DNA from: JACVRW01 sp963746825
GTDB taxonomy: Bacteria > Actinomycetota > Thermoleophilia > Solirubrobacterales > Thermoleophilaceae
Direction: 5' to 3'
Assembly (NCBI GenBank): GCA_963746825.1
Contig: CAVVCU010000008.1
Location: forward strand, 257,570-321,569
DNA: 64,000 nt
Shown: piece by piece, positions 53,178 to 61,502 of the stretch
Layout: every line of letters begins with the position of its first letter
Numbering within the stretch: position 1 is the stretch's first letter
Program-made: the position numbers and the translations under genes
The notes under the pieces: model-generated
The model's input: the letters and a program-made list of their open reading frames with translations, nothing else
Databases searched by the model: none
Told to the model about the DNA's origin: nothing

Positions 53178-54118
53178 TGTGCGGGATCGCCGGGATCATC
53201 TACCGCGACGGCGGCGGCGAGCGCCACGTCGGGCGCGACATGACCGCGATGCTGCAGGCCATGAAGCACCGCGGGCCCGACTCCACGGGCTACGCGCTCT
53301 ACCGCCCCGAGGCCGACGGCTACGTGATGCACGTGAAGCTGGCCGAGGCCAACGGGCACGGCGGGGAGGACTTCGATCTCGCCGGGCGCCTGCGCCGCCA
53401 GCGCACCGAGATCGAGTCCCGCTTCGAGAAGTCCGGCGCCACCGTCAACTCGATGGAGGGCACCACCGACCACGCGATGACCGTGCTCTTCGGCTTCGAC
53501 GGCGACCTCAAGCACCTGGCCGACTACATCGAGGACGTGAAGGGCACCGAGGTGCTGTCGCTGGGGCGCTCGCTCGAGATCATCAAGGACCTGGGAGACG
53601 CCGAGACGGTGGCCTCGGACTACAAGCTCGACGGCTTTCTCGGCACCCACGCGATCGGCCACGCGCGCATGGCCACCGAGTCCGACGTGGACATCGCCAA
53701 CGCGCATCCCTACTGGGCCTACCCCTTTCCCGACGTCGCGGTCGTGCACAACGGCCAGCTGACCAACTACCACATGTGGAAGCGCCGCCTCGAGCGCGCC
53801 GGGCACCGCTTCCAGTCCGAGTGCGACTCGGAGATCATCGCCGTCTACCTGGCCGAGCGCATGGCCCAGGGCGACTCGCTCGAGGAGTCGATGCAGCGCA
53901 GCCTCAGCGAGCTCGACGGCGTGTTCACCTACATCTGCGTGACCGAGGACGCGCTCGGCGTGGCCAAGGACGAGCTGGGCGCCAAGCCGCTCGTGCTCTA
54001 CGAATCGGACGACATCGTGGCGCTCGCCTCTGAGGAGATCGCCATCCGCAAGGTGGTCGACCGCGAGATCGAGACCTACGACCCATACGAGGGGGCGGTG
54101 ATGGTGTGGAACCGGTAG
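53177..54118 (+). CDS. Class II glutamine amidotransferase subunit (GltB N-domain/GlxB/MgsA-like), copy 2
   Basis: Paralogue of the gene at 41081, 313 residues. Cys2 follows the initiator (MCGIAGIIYRDGGGERHV). Then MKHRGPDSTGYALYRPEADG, FLGTHAIGHARMATESDVDI, ANAHPYWAYPFPDVAVVHNG, QLTNYHMWKRRLERAGHRFQ and SECDSEIIAVYLAERM. The insert around residues 55-105 is longer than in copy 1 and contains FEKSGATVNSMEGTTDHAMT. Overlaps the synthetase stop (TGATG) and the next gene by 13 bases. Confidence 0.9.
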   Translation: MCGIAGIIYRDGGGERHVGRDMTAMLQAMKHRGPDSTGYALYRPEADGYVMHVKLAEANGHGGEDFDLAGRLRRQRTEIESRFEKSGATVNSMEGTTDHAMTVLFGFDGDLKHLADYIEDVKGTEVLSLGRSLEIIKDLGDAETVASDYKLDGFLGTHAIGHARMATESDVDIANAHPYWAYPFPDVAVVHNGQLTNYHMWKRRLERAGHRFQSECDSEIIAVYLAERMAQGDSLEESMQRSLSELDGVFTYICVTEDALGVAKDELGAKPLVLYESDDIVALASEEIAIRKVVDREIETYDPYEGAVMVWNR

Positions 54119-54909
54119 CCCAGGCCGACAACGGCGAGATCACGACGACCCTCGATGCGCGCGGCCTCGTCGAGCTCGACGGCAGCACGCCGAAGATCTC
54201 CGAGATCGACGGGCAGAGCGCGCAGTTCGACGCCAGGGAGCTCTCCACGCGCAAGATCAACGCCGAGCTCAAGTGGCTGCTCTACGAGCAGGGCGTGACC
54301 GACGTGACCGTGCTCAACCCGAGCGCGCGCCACTCGCTCGGGGTGGGCCTCCTCACCCGCTGCCGCGTGACCTTCGACGGCAGCCTGGGCTACTTCGGCT
54401 GCGGCCTCGGCGACGGCGCCGAGTTCCAGGTGAACGGGCGCGTGGGCTGGTCGGTGGCCGAGAACATGATGTCCGGCAGCGTGGTGATCGAGTCGAACGC
54501 CGGCTCGCTGTGCGGCGCGGCGCTGCGCGGCGGCGACCTCGTGGTCAAGGGCCAGGTGGGCGCGCGCACGGGCATCGATCAGAAGGGCGGCACCATCATC
54601 GTGATGGGCAGCGCCGGCTCGATGACCGGGTTCATGATGCAGCGCGGGCGCCAGATCATCTGCGGCGACGTGGGCCCCGGCCTGGGCGACTCGATGTACG
54701 ACGGCATCCTCTACGTGGCCGGCAAGGTCAAGGCCCTCGGCATCGACTGCGTCGAGGGCGAGTGGAACGAGGCTGACACCGAGCTGATCGAGCGCAAGTT
54801 CCGCATCTACGGATTGGGCTCGCCGCCGGAGTTCACCAAGTTCGTGTGCGGCAAGAAGCTCTACAACTACGACAGTCTCGAGCCGAGCGAGAGAAAGCTG
54901 GTGCTGTGA
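54106..54909 (+). CDS. GXGXG beta-helix subunit (GltB C-domain/GlxC/MgsB-like), copy 2
   Basis: 267 residues from GTG 54106. The first 50 residues (LDARGLVELDGSTPKISEID) are extra relative to copy 1 and include RKINAELKWLLYEQGVTDVT. The beta-helix follows with VTFDGSLGYFGCGLGDGAEF, VNGRVGWSVAENMMSGSVVI, GSLCGAALRGGDLVVKGQVG, GARTGIDQKGGTIIVMGSAG and GDVGPGLGDSMYDGILYVAG. Ends in a charged tail SLEPSERKLVL. The TGA overlaps the FMN-subunit ATG. Confidence 0.9.
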   Translation: MEPVAQADNGEITTTLDARGLVELDGSTPKISEIDGQSAQFDARELSTRKINAELKWLLYEQGVTDVTVLNPSARHSLGVGLLTRCRVTFDGSLGYFGCGLGDGAEFQVNGRVGWSVAENMMSGSVVIESNAGSLCGAALRGGDLVVKGQVGARTGIDQKGGTIIVMGSAGSMTGFMMQRGRQIICGDVGPGLGDSMYDGILYVAGKVKALGIDCVEGEWNEADTELIERKFRIYGLGSPPEFTKFVCGKKLYNYDSLEPSERKLVL

Positions 54910-56354
54910 TGGCCGACGAGAACGCACCCAGCCAGAAGACGGTCCTCGGGCGCTCGAAGATCTTCACGCCGGAGGTCATCAACGACATCCACATGAAGTC
55001 GGAGCTCGGGCGCTACCGGATGCGCGGCTTCTCGATGTTCAAGAAGATCCCGCACTGGGACGAGCTCATCTTCCTGCCCGGCACGCTCACGCGCTTCGTG
55101 ATCGAGGGCTACCGCGAGAAGTGCGAGACCAAGACGATCCTGGGCGCGCGCTTCGCCAAGAAGCCGATCGAGCTCGACATCCCGGTTTACATCACGGGCA
55201 TGAGCTTCGGCGCGCTGTCGATCGAGGCCAAGATGGCGCTGGCCAAGGGCGCCTCGATGGCCGGCTCCGCCACCTGCTCGGGCGAGGGCGGGATGATCCC
55301 GCCGGAGCGCGACCTCTCCACCAAGTGGTACTACCAGATCATCCAGAGCCGGTACGGGTTCAACCCGCACCACCTGATGCTGGCCGACGCCGTGGAGTTC
55401 TTCATCGGTCAGGGCTGCAAGGTCGGCCTCGGCGGCCACCTCATGGGCCAGAAGGTGACCGAGCAGGTGGCCGAGATGCGCTCCCTGCCCGCGGGCATCG
55501 ACCAGCGCTCACCCGCACGCCACCCGGACTGGCTCGGCCCCGACGACCTGTCGCTGAAGGTGCAGGAGACGCGCGAGGCCACCAACTACGAGATCCCCAT
55601 CCAGCTCAAGCTGGGCGCCGCGCGGGTGTACGACGACGTGCGCATGGCGGCCAAGTGCGGGCCGGACATCATCTACCTCGACGGCGCCGAGGGCGGCACC
55701 GGAGCGGGGCCGCACACGGCTTCCGAGGAGACCGGCATCCCGCTGATGGCCGCGATCCCCGAGGCGCGCCGCGCGCTCGAGGACGTGGGCCTGGCCGACG
55801 AGATCGACCTCGTGGTGGCCGGCGGCATCCGCAACGGCGGCGACATCGCCAAGTGCATCGCGCTGGGCGCCAAGGCGGTGGCGATCGGCCACTCGTCGCT
55901 GATGGCGCTCAACTGCAACAAGGAGATCCCGGGCGTCACCGACTACGAGGGCTCGGTCGGCGTGCCCGCGGGCCAGTGCTACCACTGCCACACCGGCCGC
56001 TGCCCGGTGGGCATCACCACGCAGGACCCGGAGCTGCGCAAGCGGTTGAACGTCGAGGAGGGCGCCAACCGCGTCTACAACTTCCTCCACACGCTCACGC
56101 TCGAGGTGCAGATGCTCGCGCGCGCGTGCGGGAAGACCAACATCCACTCGCTCGAGCCCGAGGACCTGGCCGCACTGACCGTCGAGGCCGCCGCGATGGC
56201 GCGGGTGCCGCTGGCCGGCACCGACTACGTGCCCGGACAGTCCGAGTCGCGTGCGCTCGAGGAGATCAAGACGATGCTCGACCGCTATCTGGAGAACCCG
56301 ATCGACGAGCTGCCCGAGCCGGCCAAGGCCGCGGCGGGGGATGACGCGCGATGA
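54909..56354 (+). CDS. FMN/Fe-S glutamate-synthase-like subunit (GltB central/GlxD/MgsC-like), copy 2
   Basis: 481-residue intact paralogue of the gene at 42675. FMN barrel: PVYITGMSFGALSIEAKMAL, ATCSGEGGMIPPERDLSTKW, GQGCKVGLGGHLMGQKVTEQ, IIYLDGAEGGTGAGPHTASE and DLVVAGGIRNGGDIAKCIAL. The cluster loop GVPAGQCYHCHTGRCPVGIT has Cys-x2-Cys-x4-Cys before PVGITTQDPE, the position of the [3Fe-4S] ligands in glutamate synthase, so this copy can take electrons from a ferredoxin or another partner. No GltD-like small subunit is nearby. Its stop overlaps the next ATG. Confidence 0.92.
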   Translation: MADENAPSQKTVLGRSKIFTPEVINDIHMKSELGRYRMRGFSMFKKIPHWDELIFLPGTLTRFVIEGYREKCETKTILGARFAKKPIELDIPVYITGMSFGALSIEAKMALAKGASMAGSATCSGEGGMIPPERDLSTKWYYQIIQSRYGFNPHHLMLADAVEFFIGQGCKVGLGGHLMGQKVTEQVAEMRSLPAGIDQRSPARHPDWLGPDDLSLKVQETREATNYEIPIQLKLGAARVYDDVRMAAKCGPDIIYLDGAEGGTGAGPHTASEETGIPLMAAIPEARRALEDVGLADEIDLVVAGGIRNGGDIAKCIALGAKAVAIGHSSLMALNCNKEIPGVTDYEGSVGVPAGQCYHCHTGRCPVGITTQDPELRKRLNVEEGANRVYNFLHTLTLEVQMLARACGKTNIHSLEPEDLAALTVEAAAMARVPLAGTDYVPGQSESRALEEIKTMLDRYLENPIDELPEPAKAAAGDDAR

Positions 56355-56779
56355 GCGCCGAGCCCCAGAAGATCCAGTCGATCGACAGCGAGTTCCTGTC
56401 GGGCAAGCGCTACCCCTACCAGGAGGACATGGCGCTGGTCGAGGACATCGACCTCGAGGCGGCCACGCCGGGCCAGGACATCAACTGGCTGGAGGACATC
56501 GAGCTGCTGGTGGAGGAGGGCACGCCCGCCGTCTTCGACCGCTACTCGAACTCCTTCCTCAAGATCCACTTCCCGATACCCGAGGGCCGCGAGAACGAGA
56601 TCGCGCGCAAGGTCCTGATCGCCCACCTGCAGTCGGGCAACTCGTACGGGATCCAGCTCAAGGAGAAGCACTGCAAGTTCCCCCAGCCCGAGCTGGGGCC
56701 CTGGGTGGAGGGCTCGAAGACGGTGGGCGCCGACTGGAAGGCGCCCGTGCTCGAGGGCTGGGAACCGCCGCTACATTAG
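56351..56779 (+). CDS. Unrecognised 142-residue protein of the nitrogen module
   Basis: Acidic soluble protein without signal or membrane segment. Its ATG overlaps the FMN-subunit stop, and an FAD oxidoreductase starts 4 bases after its end, so it is surely translated. Notable parts: KIQSIDSEFLSGKRYPYQED, DLEAATPGQDINWLEDIELL, FDRYSNSFLKIHFPIPEGRE, NEIARKVLIAHLQSGNSYGI and CKFPQPELGPWVEGSKTVGA. Only one Cys, so not a ferredoxin. I do not know the family. It could be a small partner subunit or chaperone for the synthase. Confidence 0.7.
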   Translation: MSAEPQKIQSIDSEFLSGKRYPYQEDMALVEDIDLEAATPGQDINWLEDIELLVEEGTPAVFDRYSNSFLKIHFPIPEGRENEIARKVLIAHLQSGNSYGIQLKEKHCKFPQPELGPWVEGSKTVGADWKAPVLEGWEPPLH

Positions 56780-56783
56780 GCCG

Positions 56784-58043
56784 ATGCGCTCCACGAAGTA
56801 CCTGGTAATCGGGGCCGGAGTTCACGGCCTGTCCACCGCCTGGCACCTGGCCGAGGCGGGCGAGGACGTTCTCCTGGTCGACAAGACCGGCGTGGCCGCG
56901 GGGGCGTCGGGGATCGCCTGCGGCGTGGTGCGAAACAACTACTTCCAGCCCGCCATGCAGGACCTGATGGCCGCGTGCGTGGAGATCTGGGAGTCCGACC
57001 CCGAGACCTTCGCCTACCACGGCTCGGGCTACATCGCGCTGGGCGACGGCGATCAGGTGGCCGACCTCACCGCGGTGCACGAGCGCCAGGAGCAGATCGG
57101 GTACGACTCAGAGCTGATCCTGGGCGAGGCCGAGGTGGCGGCGCACATGCGCGCGATGTTCTCCGACTGGCGCGCGCCGGGGTTGAGCGTGTGCCTGCAC
57201 GAGAAGCCGGGCGGCTTTGCCTTCAACAAGGACTCGATGCACGGCCTGGCCGACAAGGCCCGCGCGGCCGGCGCCCAGATCGAGGAGGGCGTGGAGGTCA
57301 CGGGCTTCGAGCTCGACGGCTCGGGAGCGGTCACGCGCGTGGAGACCAGCGCCGGGCCGATCGAGGTCGAGCAGGTGGTGGTGGCGGTCGGGCCCTGGGT
57401 GGCGGGGCTGTGGGAGATGCTCGAGCTGCCGCGGCGCCTGGAGGTGGCGGGCACAGAGCGCGAGATGTGGACCTACTGGTATCTCCAGGAGGGCGAGATC
57501 GACGTCGACCCGTCGATGTTCGTGACCGATGACGGCTCGCTGCCGCCGGTGCTGCACGTGGACAGCCACGCGCCGCTGCACGACGACGCGGGCGCGCTCA
57601 TCACCGACGATCAGTGGGGCATCTACTTCAAGCAGGACAAGCACTCGGTGCAGGGCGGAGCGGAACCCCTGCCCAAGGGTCACGACTTCCAGGTTGATCC
57701 CTACCCCACGGGCACAGTCGAGCCGGGCTTTCCCGACATGTGGTGCGCGGCGCTGTCGCACTGCATGGAGCGCTTCGAGGGCACCCGTCCCAATTACCGG
57801 GCCACGCGCTCGGGCGGGGTGGGCGCGTTCACGGCGGACAACTTCCCGGTGTTCGACTACATGCGCCCCAACGTGTTCGTGGCCGCCGACTCCAACCACG
57901 GGTACAAGATGATCGCCGTGGGTCGCGAGGTGGCCCGGGTGGTCACCGGCGAGCACTCGTCGCTGCTGCATCCGTTCCGCTACGAGCGCTTCGCGAGCGG
58001 GGACCTGCACCCGGTCTCGCACAGCCCCTACCCCTGGTCGTAG
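56784..58043 (+). CDS. FAD-dependent amino acid oxidoreductase (DAO/SoxB-like)
   Basis: Flavoenzyme of 419 residues in the D-amino acid oxidase superfamily, related to sarcosine oxidase beta. The FAD fold is KYLVIGAGVHGLSTAWHLAE, then VAAGASGIACGVVRNNYFQP; substrate-domain parts include GSGYIALGDGDQVADLTAVH, VEQVVVAVGPWVAGLWEML and the C-terminal FPVFDYMRPNVFVAADSNHG and YKMIAVGREVARVVTGEH. It probably oxidises an N-methyl or secondary amino acid as part of the pathway. ATG 56784. A second, similar gene begins 6 bases after its stop. Confidence 0.88.
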   Translation: MRSTKYLVIGAGVHGLSTAWHLAEAGEDVLLVDKTGVAAGASGIACGVVRNNYFQPAMQDLMAACVEIWESDPETFAYHGSGYIALGDGDQVADLTAVHERQEQIGYDSELILGEAEVAAHMRAMFSDWRAPGLSVCLHEKPGGFAFNKDSMHGLADKARAAGAQIEEGVEVTGFELDGSGAVTRVETSAGPIEVEQVVVAVGPWVAGLWEMLELPRRLEVAGTEREMWTYWYLQEGEIDVDPSMFVTDDGSLPPVLHVDSHAPLHDDAGALITDDQWGIYFKQDKHSVQGGAEPLPKGHDFQVDPYPTGTVEPGFPDMWCAALSHCMERFEGTRPNYRATRSGGVGAFTADNFPVFDYMRPNVFVAADSNHGYKMIAVGREVARVVTGEHSSLLHPFRYERFASGDLHPVSHSPYPWS

Positions 58044-58048
58044 GCGGG

Positions 58049-58285
58049 GTGCCCTCCCACGTCGTCATAGGCGGCGGGGTCAACGGCCTCTCGGTGGCGT
58101 GGGGGCTGGCCGAGCAGGGCGCCGACGTGGTGGTGCTCGACAAGGGCCGCATAGGGTCCGGGGCGTCGGGGATCAACGGCGGAATCGTGCGCAACTACTA
58201 CCGCGCCGAGGCGATCACCGAGGTGGTGCGGCGGTCGGTGGAGATGTTCGAGGAGGAGCCCGAGGCCTACGGGTTCCACCAGTGC
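58049..58285 (+). pseudogene. FAD-dependent oxidoreductase, N-terminal fragment cut at a junction
   Basis: From GTG 58049 the frame reads SHVVIGGGVNGLSVAWGLAE, LDKGRIGSGASGINGGIVRN and EMFEEEPEAYGFHQC, the first 79 residues of a second DAO-type enzyme like the one just upstream. Homology then stops at about 58285 and the sequence continues as the antisense of an alpha/beta hydrolase. The missing 300 or more residues are not found elsewhere in the window. The break is a deletion/rearrangement or an assembly join. Confidence 0.85.
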
Positions 58286-58293
58286 CCACCAGT
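58276..58293. repeat. 8-base direct repeat at the chimeric junction
   Basis: CCACCAGT occurs at 58276-58283 and 58286-58293. The left copy belongs to the oxidoreductase frame and the right copy to the hydrolase frame, so the join falls between or within them. Short homology like this can seed either recombination or a false assembly overlap. Confidence 0.6.
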
Positions 58294-58597
58294 CGCCCGC
58301 GCTCTCACCGCGATTGGGGATCATCGCGTTGACCAACACCAGCTCGCGCACCGGCACCCGCTCGCAGACCAGCGGTGCGGTGAAGCCTCCGAGCGACCCT
58401 GCGACGAGTACGACGTCGGGACGCGCACCGATCGCATCCACCACCATTTCGGTGTAGCGAGCCAGTCCGGCTGCTTCGTCGTCGCCGGGCAGGTCAACCG
58501 CGATCGCCTCATGGCCTGCCTCGACCAGGAACCGGGTCACGCGACTCCAGACCCACGCCGACCCACCTGCGCCCGGAATGAGAACGAAAGTGGGCAC
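58286..58597 (-). pseudogene. Alpha/beta hydrolase, N-terminal fragment cut at the same junction
   Basis: From GTG 58597 the minus strand reads PTFVLIPGAGGSAWVWSRVT, HEAIAVDLPGDDEAAGLARY, VVLVAGSLGGFTAPLVCERV (nucleophile Ser in GSLGG) and LVLVNAMIPNRGESAGDWW. The C-terminal half with the acid and His is absent because the sequence changes to the antisense of the oxidoreductase at about 58286. About 104 residues remain. Codon choice and GC are closer to the right arm. Confidence 0.85.
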
Positions 58598-58689
58598 ACC
58601 TGACAGTCACCAGGTGCGGCACGGCGCGGGGCTCGCGGCGCTGTGACGGGCCAAGGCACGAACGGCCCTCCGGACCCCCAGCCACTGGC

Positions 58690-59622
58690 TCAGTCCTCCA
58701 CCCGGCCGTCGACGAACATCTCCAGCCGCCGCCGCGTGCTCTCCTCGTCGACGGAGAGATGCCCGTTGGCAGCTCGGGCCGCCCAGCCCAGCCGGGTCGC
58801 GAGGCGCGAGGCCTCCACCAGGTCGCCGTGCGAGAGGTTCGGGTAGGCGGCCGCGTAGGGCGCGAGGAACGTGTCGCGGAACGGACCGGTGTCGGCGGAG
58901 CGCTCCACGTCGTCCAGGCCCCATGCGATCTGGCCCTCCAGCGCGACGGCCAGCACGAAGAACGGGTGGGAGACACAGGCGTCCCCCCAGTCCACGACCC
59001 AGTGGCGACCATCGCGCACGAAGACCTGCCCGTCGTGGAGGTCGTCGTGCTGCACGGAGTCCCGGATGCCGTAGGCCGCGAGCTGCGCACACAGCTCGGC
59101 CACCAGGTCGGTCGCGGCCCGGAAGCGAGGCGCAGCGTCGACCTCCTCCATGAGCGCGGCGTAGGTCGCCGGGAGGGTGGCCAGCCGCAGGTCCGGGACG
59201 CCGATCGCGAGAAGGGCGTCGACGTCGTCCTCCATCGCGACGCTGATCCGCGCCACGGCATCCAGGACGGGGTGCCACCGCTCCAGGCTCGCCTCGACGA
59301 CCACCAGCTCACGCATCCGCTGCCCCGCGTCGCGCATCAACATCCAGCCGCGGTCGAGGTCGGCGGCCAGGAGCGGCTCGACCCGATCGGGGACGCGGTC
59401 GGCCAGCAGCGTGACCAGTGCCGCTTCGTGCTTGAGGGGGCCGTGGTTGGCCTTGAACCACACCGGCCCGGCGGTCGTCGGGACCTTGAGCACGGTCGAC
59501 CAGACCCGAACGTGCGGCTGCTCGGCGTCACCAGTGCGCTCCAGCCCGAGCGCGTCGGTCTGCTGGTCGACCCACGTGTGGACACCAGCAAGCCACTCGG
59601 GGTCGGTCCACAGCTCGGTCAC
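58690..59622 (-). CDS. Aminoglycoside phosphotransferase family kinase
   Basis: Protein-kinase-like phosphotransferase (APH superfamily), 310 residues, cytosolic. N-terminal lobe: VWSTVLKVPTTAGPVWFKAN with the ATP-binding Lys, then LEPLLAADLDRGWMLMRDAG-like RVEPLLAADLDRGWMLMRDA. Catalytic loop SVQHDDLHDGQVFVRDGRHW (Asp of HDDLHxG) and metal site VVDWGDACVSHPFFVL (Asp of VDWGD). Substrate could be an aminoglycoside or, more often in this group, a small metabolite. It stands alone. The 239 bases between it and the GntP gene contain nothing I can identify. Confidence 0.88.
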   Translation of the reverse strand: MTELWTDPEWLAGVHTWVDQQTDALGLERTGDAEQPHVRVWSTVLKVPTTAGPVWFKANHGPLKHEAALVTLLADRVPDRVEPLLAADLDRGWMLMRDAGQRMRELVVVEASLERWHPVLDAVARISVAMEDDVDALLAIGVPDLRLATLPATYAALMEEVDAAPRFRAATDLVAELCAQLAAYGIRDSVQHDDLHDGQVFVRDGRHWVVDWGDACVSHPFFVLAVALEGQIAWGLDDVERSADTGPFRDTFLAPYAAAYPNLSHGDLVEASRLATRLGWAARAANGHLSVDEESTRRRLEMFVDGRVED

Positions 59623-59861
59623 GCTCCCGTTGTAGCGGCTGGCGCTCCGTCCCGCACCTGTTTAGAACGTCCTCTCCTGGCGCTTGGGACACCAAGCCCG
59701 ACAAGCGCGTCAGGGTGACGTTCCCCACGCGAGACCGAAGACGCTCAAACCGCTTCCTATGCCGCCGACCGTGCCTCCCCTTCGCGCAGTTGGCACACCA
59801 ACACGCTGCCCAAGAGCATTACCTGCCGGCCCAACTGACGATCAGCCCGGGACGCCGGCCC

Positions 59862-61205
59862 CTACGCGATGAGCGCCACCGCCATGACCATCGGCAGCGA
59901 CACGACCGAGGCGATGGAGGTGACCATTGTCAGGGTCTTGAAGGTTCCCTGGGTCGACAGTCCGAGCAGCGACTTGTACATCCAGAAGAAGTTGCTGTTG
60001 ACCTGAAGGGCGAACATCGCGCCCGAGGCGATGGCGAGGCCGATGACGATCGGCGAGACGTTGATCGACGCGAGGACCGGGCCGATGATCCCGGCGGCTG
60101 TGATGGCCGCCACCGACACCGACCCGATCGCCAGGTGCAGCACCGCGGCGATGAGCCAGGCGAGCAGGATGCTGAGGATGACCGGCGCTGCTTCGTCGGC
60201 GGTGAAGAGGTCAGCCAGGATCTTGTCGAGCCCGGTCTCCTCGATGACGGCACCCAGGGAGCCGCCGATGCCGGTGATGAGCAGGATCGCGCCGGTGGTG
60301 TGGAAGCCCTCGCTCATCGCCGCGTCAGTGCCGTCCGAGCCCAGGGTGCGCCGGCAGAGCACGTAGGCACCGAGCAGGCCGACGAACAGCGCGAGGTTGG
60401 CGTCGCCGAGGAAGGCGATGAAGTCGTTGGAGAACTCCAGCAGCTCAGCGAAGGCACCGAACGCGATCATCACCAGCGGCACCAGGATCGGGAGCAGGCA
60501 GACAAACAGTGGGGGCGTCGCGGTGTCGTCCTTGACCAGCTCGGTGGTCTCCTGCTCGACCATCGCCTCGTCGACATCTTCGTCTTTGGTCGGGTTCCAG
60601 TAGCGGCCGCGCAGGAGCAACCGGAAGATCAATGTCGTCACGATCGCGGTCAACGGTCCGAGCACGAGGCCGTACAGCAGCCAGGTGCCGAGAGGGATCT
60701 CCAGCAGGCCTGCGATGGAGACCGCGGCCAGTCCCGGGATCACGAAGACGTAGCCGGCGAAGATCCCGGTCCCGAGCGCGCCGGCCATGTGCGGCAAGCC
60801 GGTCGGGCCGATGAAGGGCGCGGTCGAACGCGCCACCGGAGAGGCCAGCACGACCTGCACGTCCACGTAGATCGAGGGGAAGATCGTCGACATCGCAGCC
60901 GTCAGCGCGTACGGGAGCCGGTGCGCGCCGACACCGTTGACGAGCATCGTCACCATCTTCTTGAAGGCGCCCATCGCGTGGAGCATCGCCCCGATGAGCA
61001 CGCCGAAGCCGATGAGCAGGCCGACCTCGCCCATGATCTCGCCGAAGCCAGCGGCGATCGCTGTCAGGGTCGCGGTGAGGCCGACACCGGTCGCGATGCC
61101 GAGATAGAGCGATCCGATGATCAGCGAGATCACCGGGTCGACCTTCGCCTTGATGATGAGCAGGACGATGACGGCGATGGCTATCGCGGTGTGCAGGACC
61201 ACCAT
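59862..61205 (-). CDS. GntP family permease (gluconate/organic acid:H+ symporter)
   Basis: Inner-membrane transporter of 447 residues with about 12-14 helices. Family traits: IAVIVLLIIKAKVDPVISLI, IIGSLYLGIATGVGLTATLT, GEVGLLIGFGVLIGAMLHAM, ALTAAMSTIFPSIYVDVQVV, LITGIGGSLGAVIEETGLDK and ALQVNSNFFWMYKSLLGLST. The charged loop near residues 215-240 (NPTKDEDVDEAMVEQE) lies between two halves. ATG 61205 has GAGAGGAGC upstream. Substrate could be gluconate, glycerate or another hydroxy acid; no kinase or dehydrogenase is adjacent to help. Confidence 0.9.
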   Translation of the reverse strand: MVVLHTAIAIAVIVLLIIKAKVDPVISLIIGSLYLGIATGVGLTATLTAIAAGFGEIMGEVGLLIGFGVLIGAMLHAMGAFKKMVTMLVNGVGAHRLPYALTAAMSTIFPSIYVDVQVVLASPVARSTAPFIGPTGLPHMAGALGTGIFAGYVFVIPGLAAVSIAGLLEIPLGTWLLYGLVLGPLTAIVTTLIFRLLLRGRYWNPTKDEDVDEAMVEQETTELVKDDTATPPLFVCLLPILVPLVMIAFGAFAELLEFSNDFIAFLGDANLALFVGLLGAYVLCRRTLGSDGTDAAMSEGFHTTGAILLITGIGGSLGAVIEETGLDKILADLFTADEAAPVILSILLAWLIAAVLHLAIGSVSVAAITAAGIIGPVLASINVSPIVIGLAIASGAMFALQVNSNFFWMYKSLLGLSTQGTFKTLTMVTSIASVVSLPMVMAVALIA

Positions 61206-61502
61206 GGCGTGCTCCTCTCGATACCGGGAGCGGCGAGGTTAACCGGCGCCGTCGCCACGTCGACTCAACACTTTGGCACACTGATCGGTGCCGCGCAGGG
61301 TGAGCGCGAGTCACCTCCCGCACAGTTGGGGAAGGCGGCTGGCTACATCGAGTAGGTCAACCGGATTTGCCGCTGACAAGAAGCGCCGGTTGGCGGCGAC
61401 GTGACCCAACGGGCCGGAGTTGACCACGCCGAGCAGATGCCAGAAACTGCACGGGCTGGGAGGCCACGTCGGGTGCAGCGTGCGGGGATGCCCTCCTCAC
61501 TC

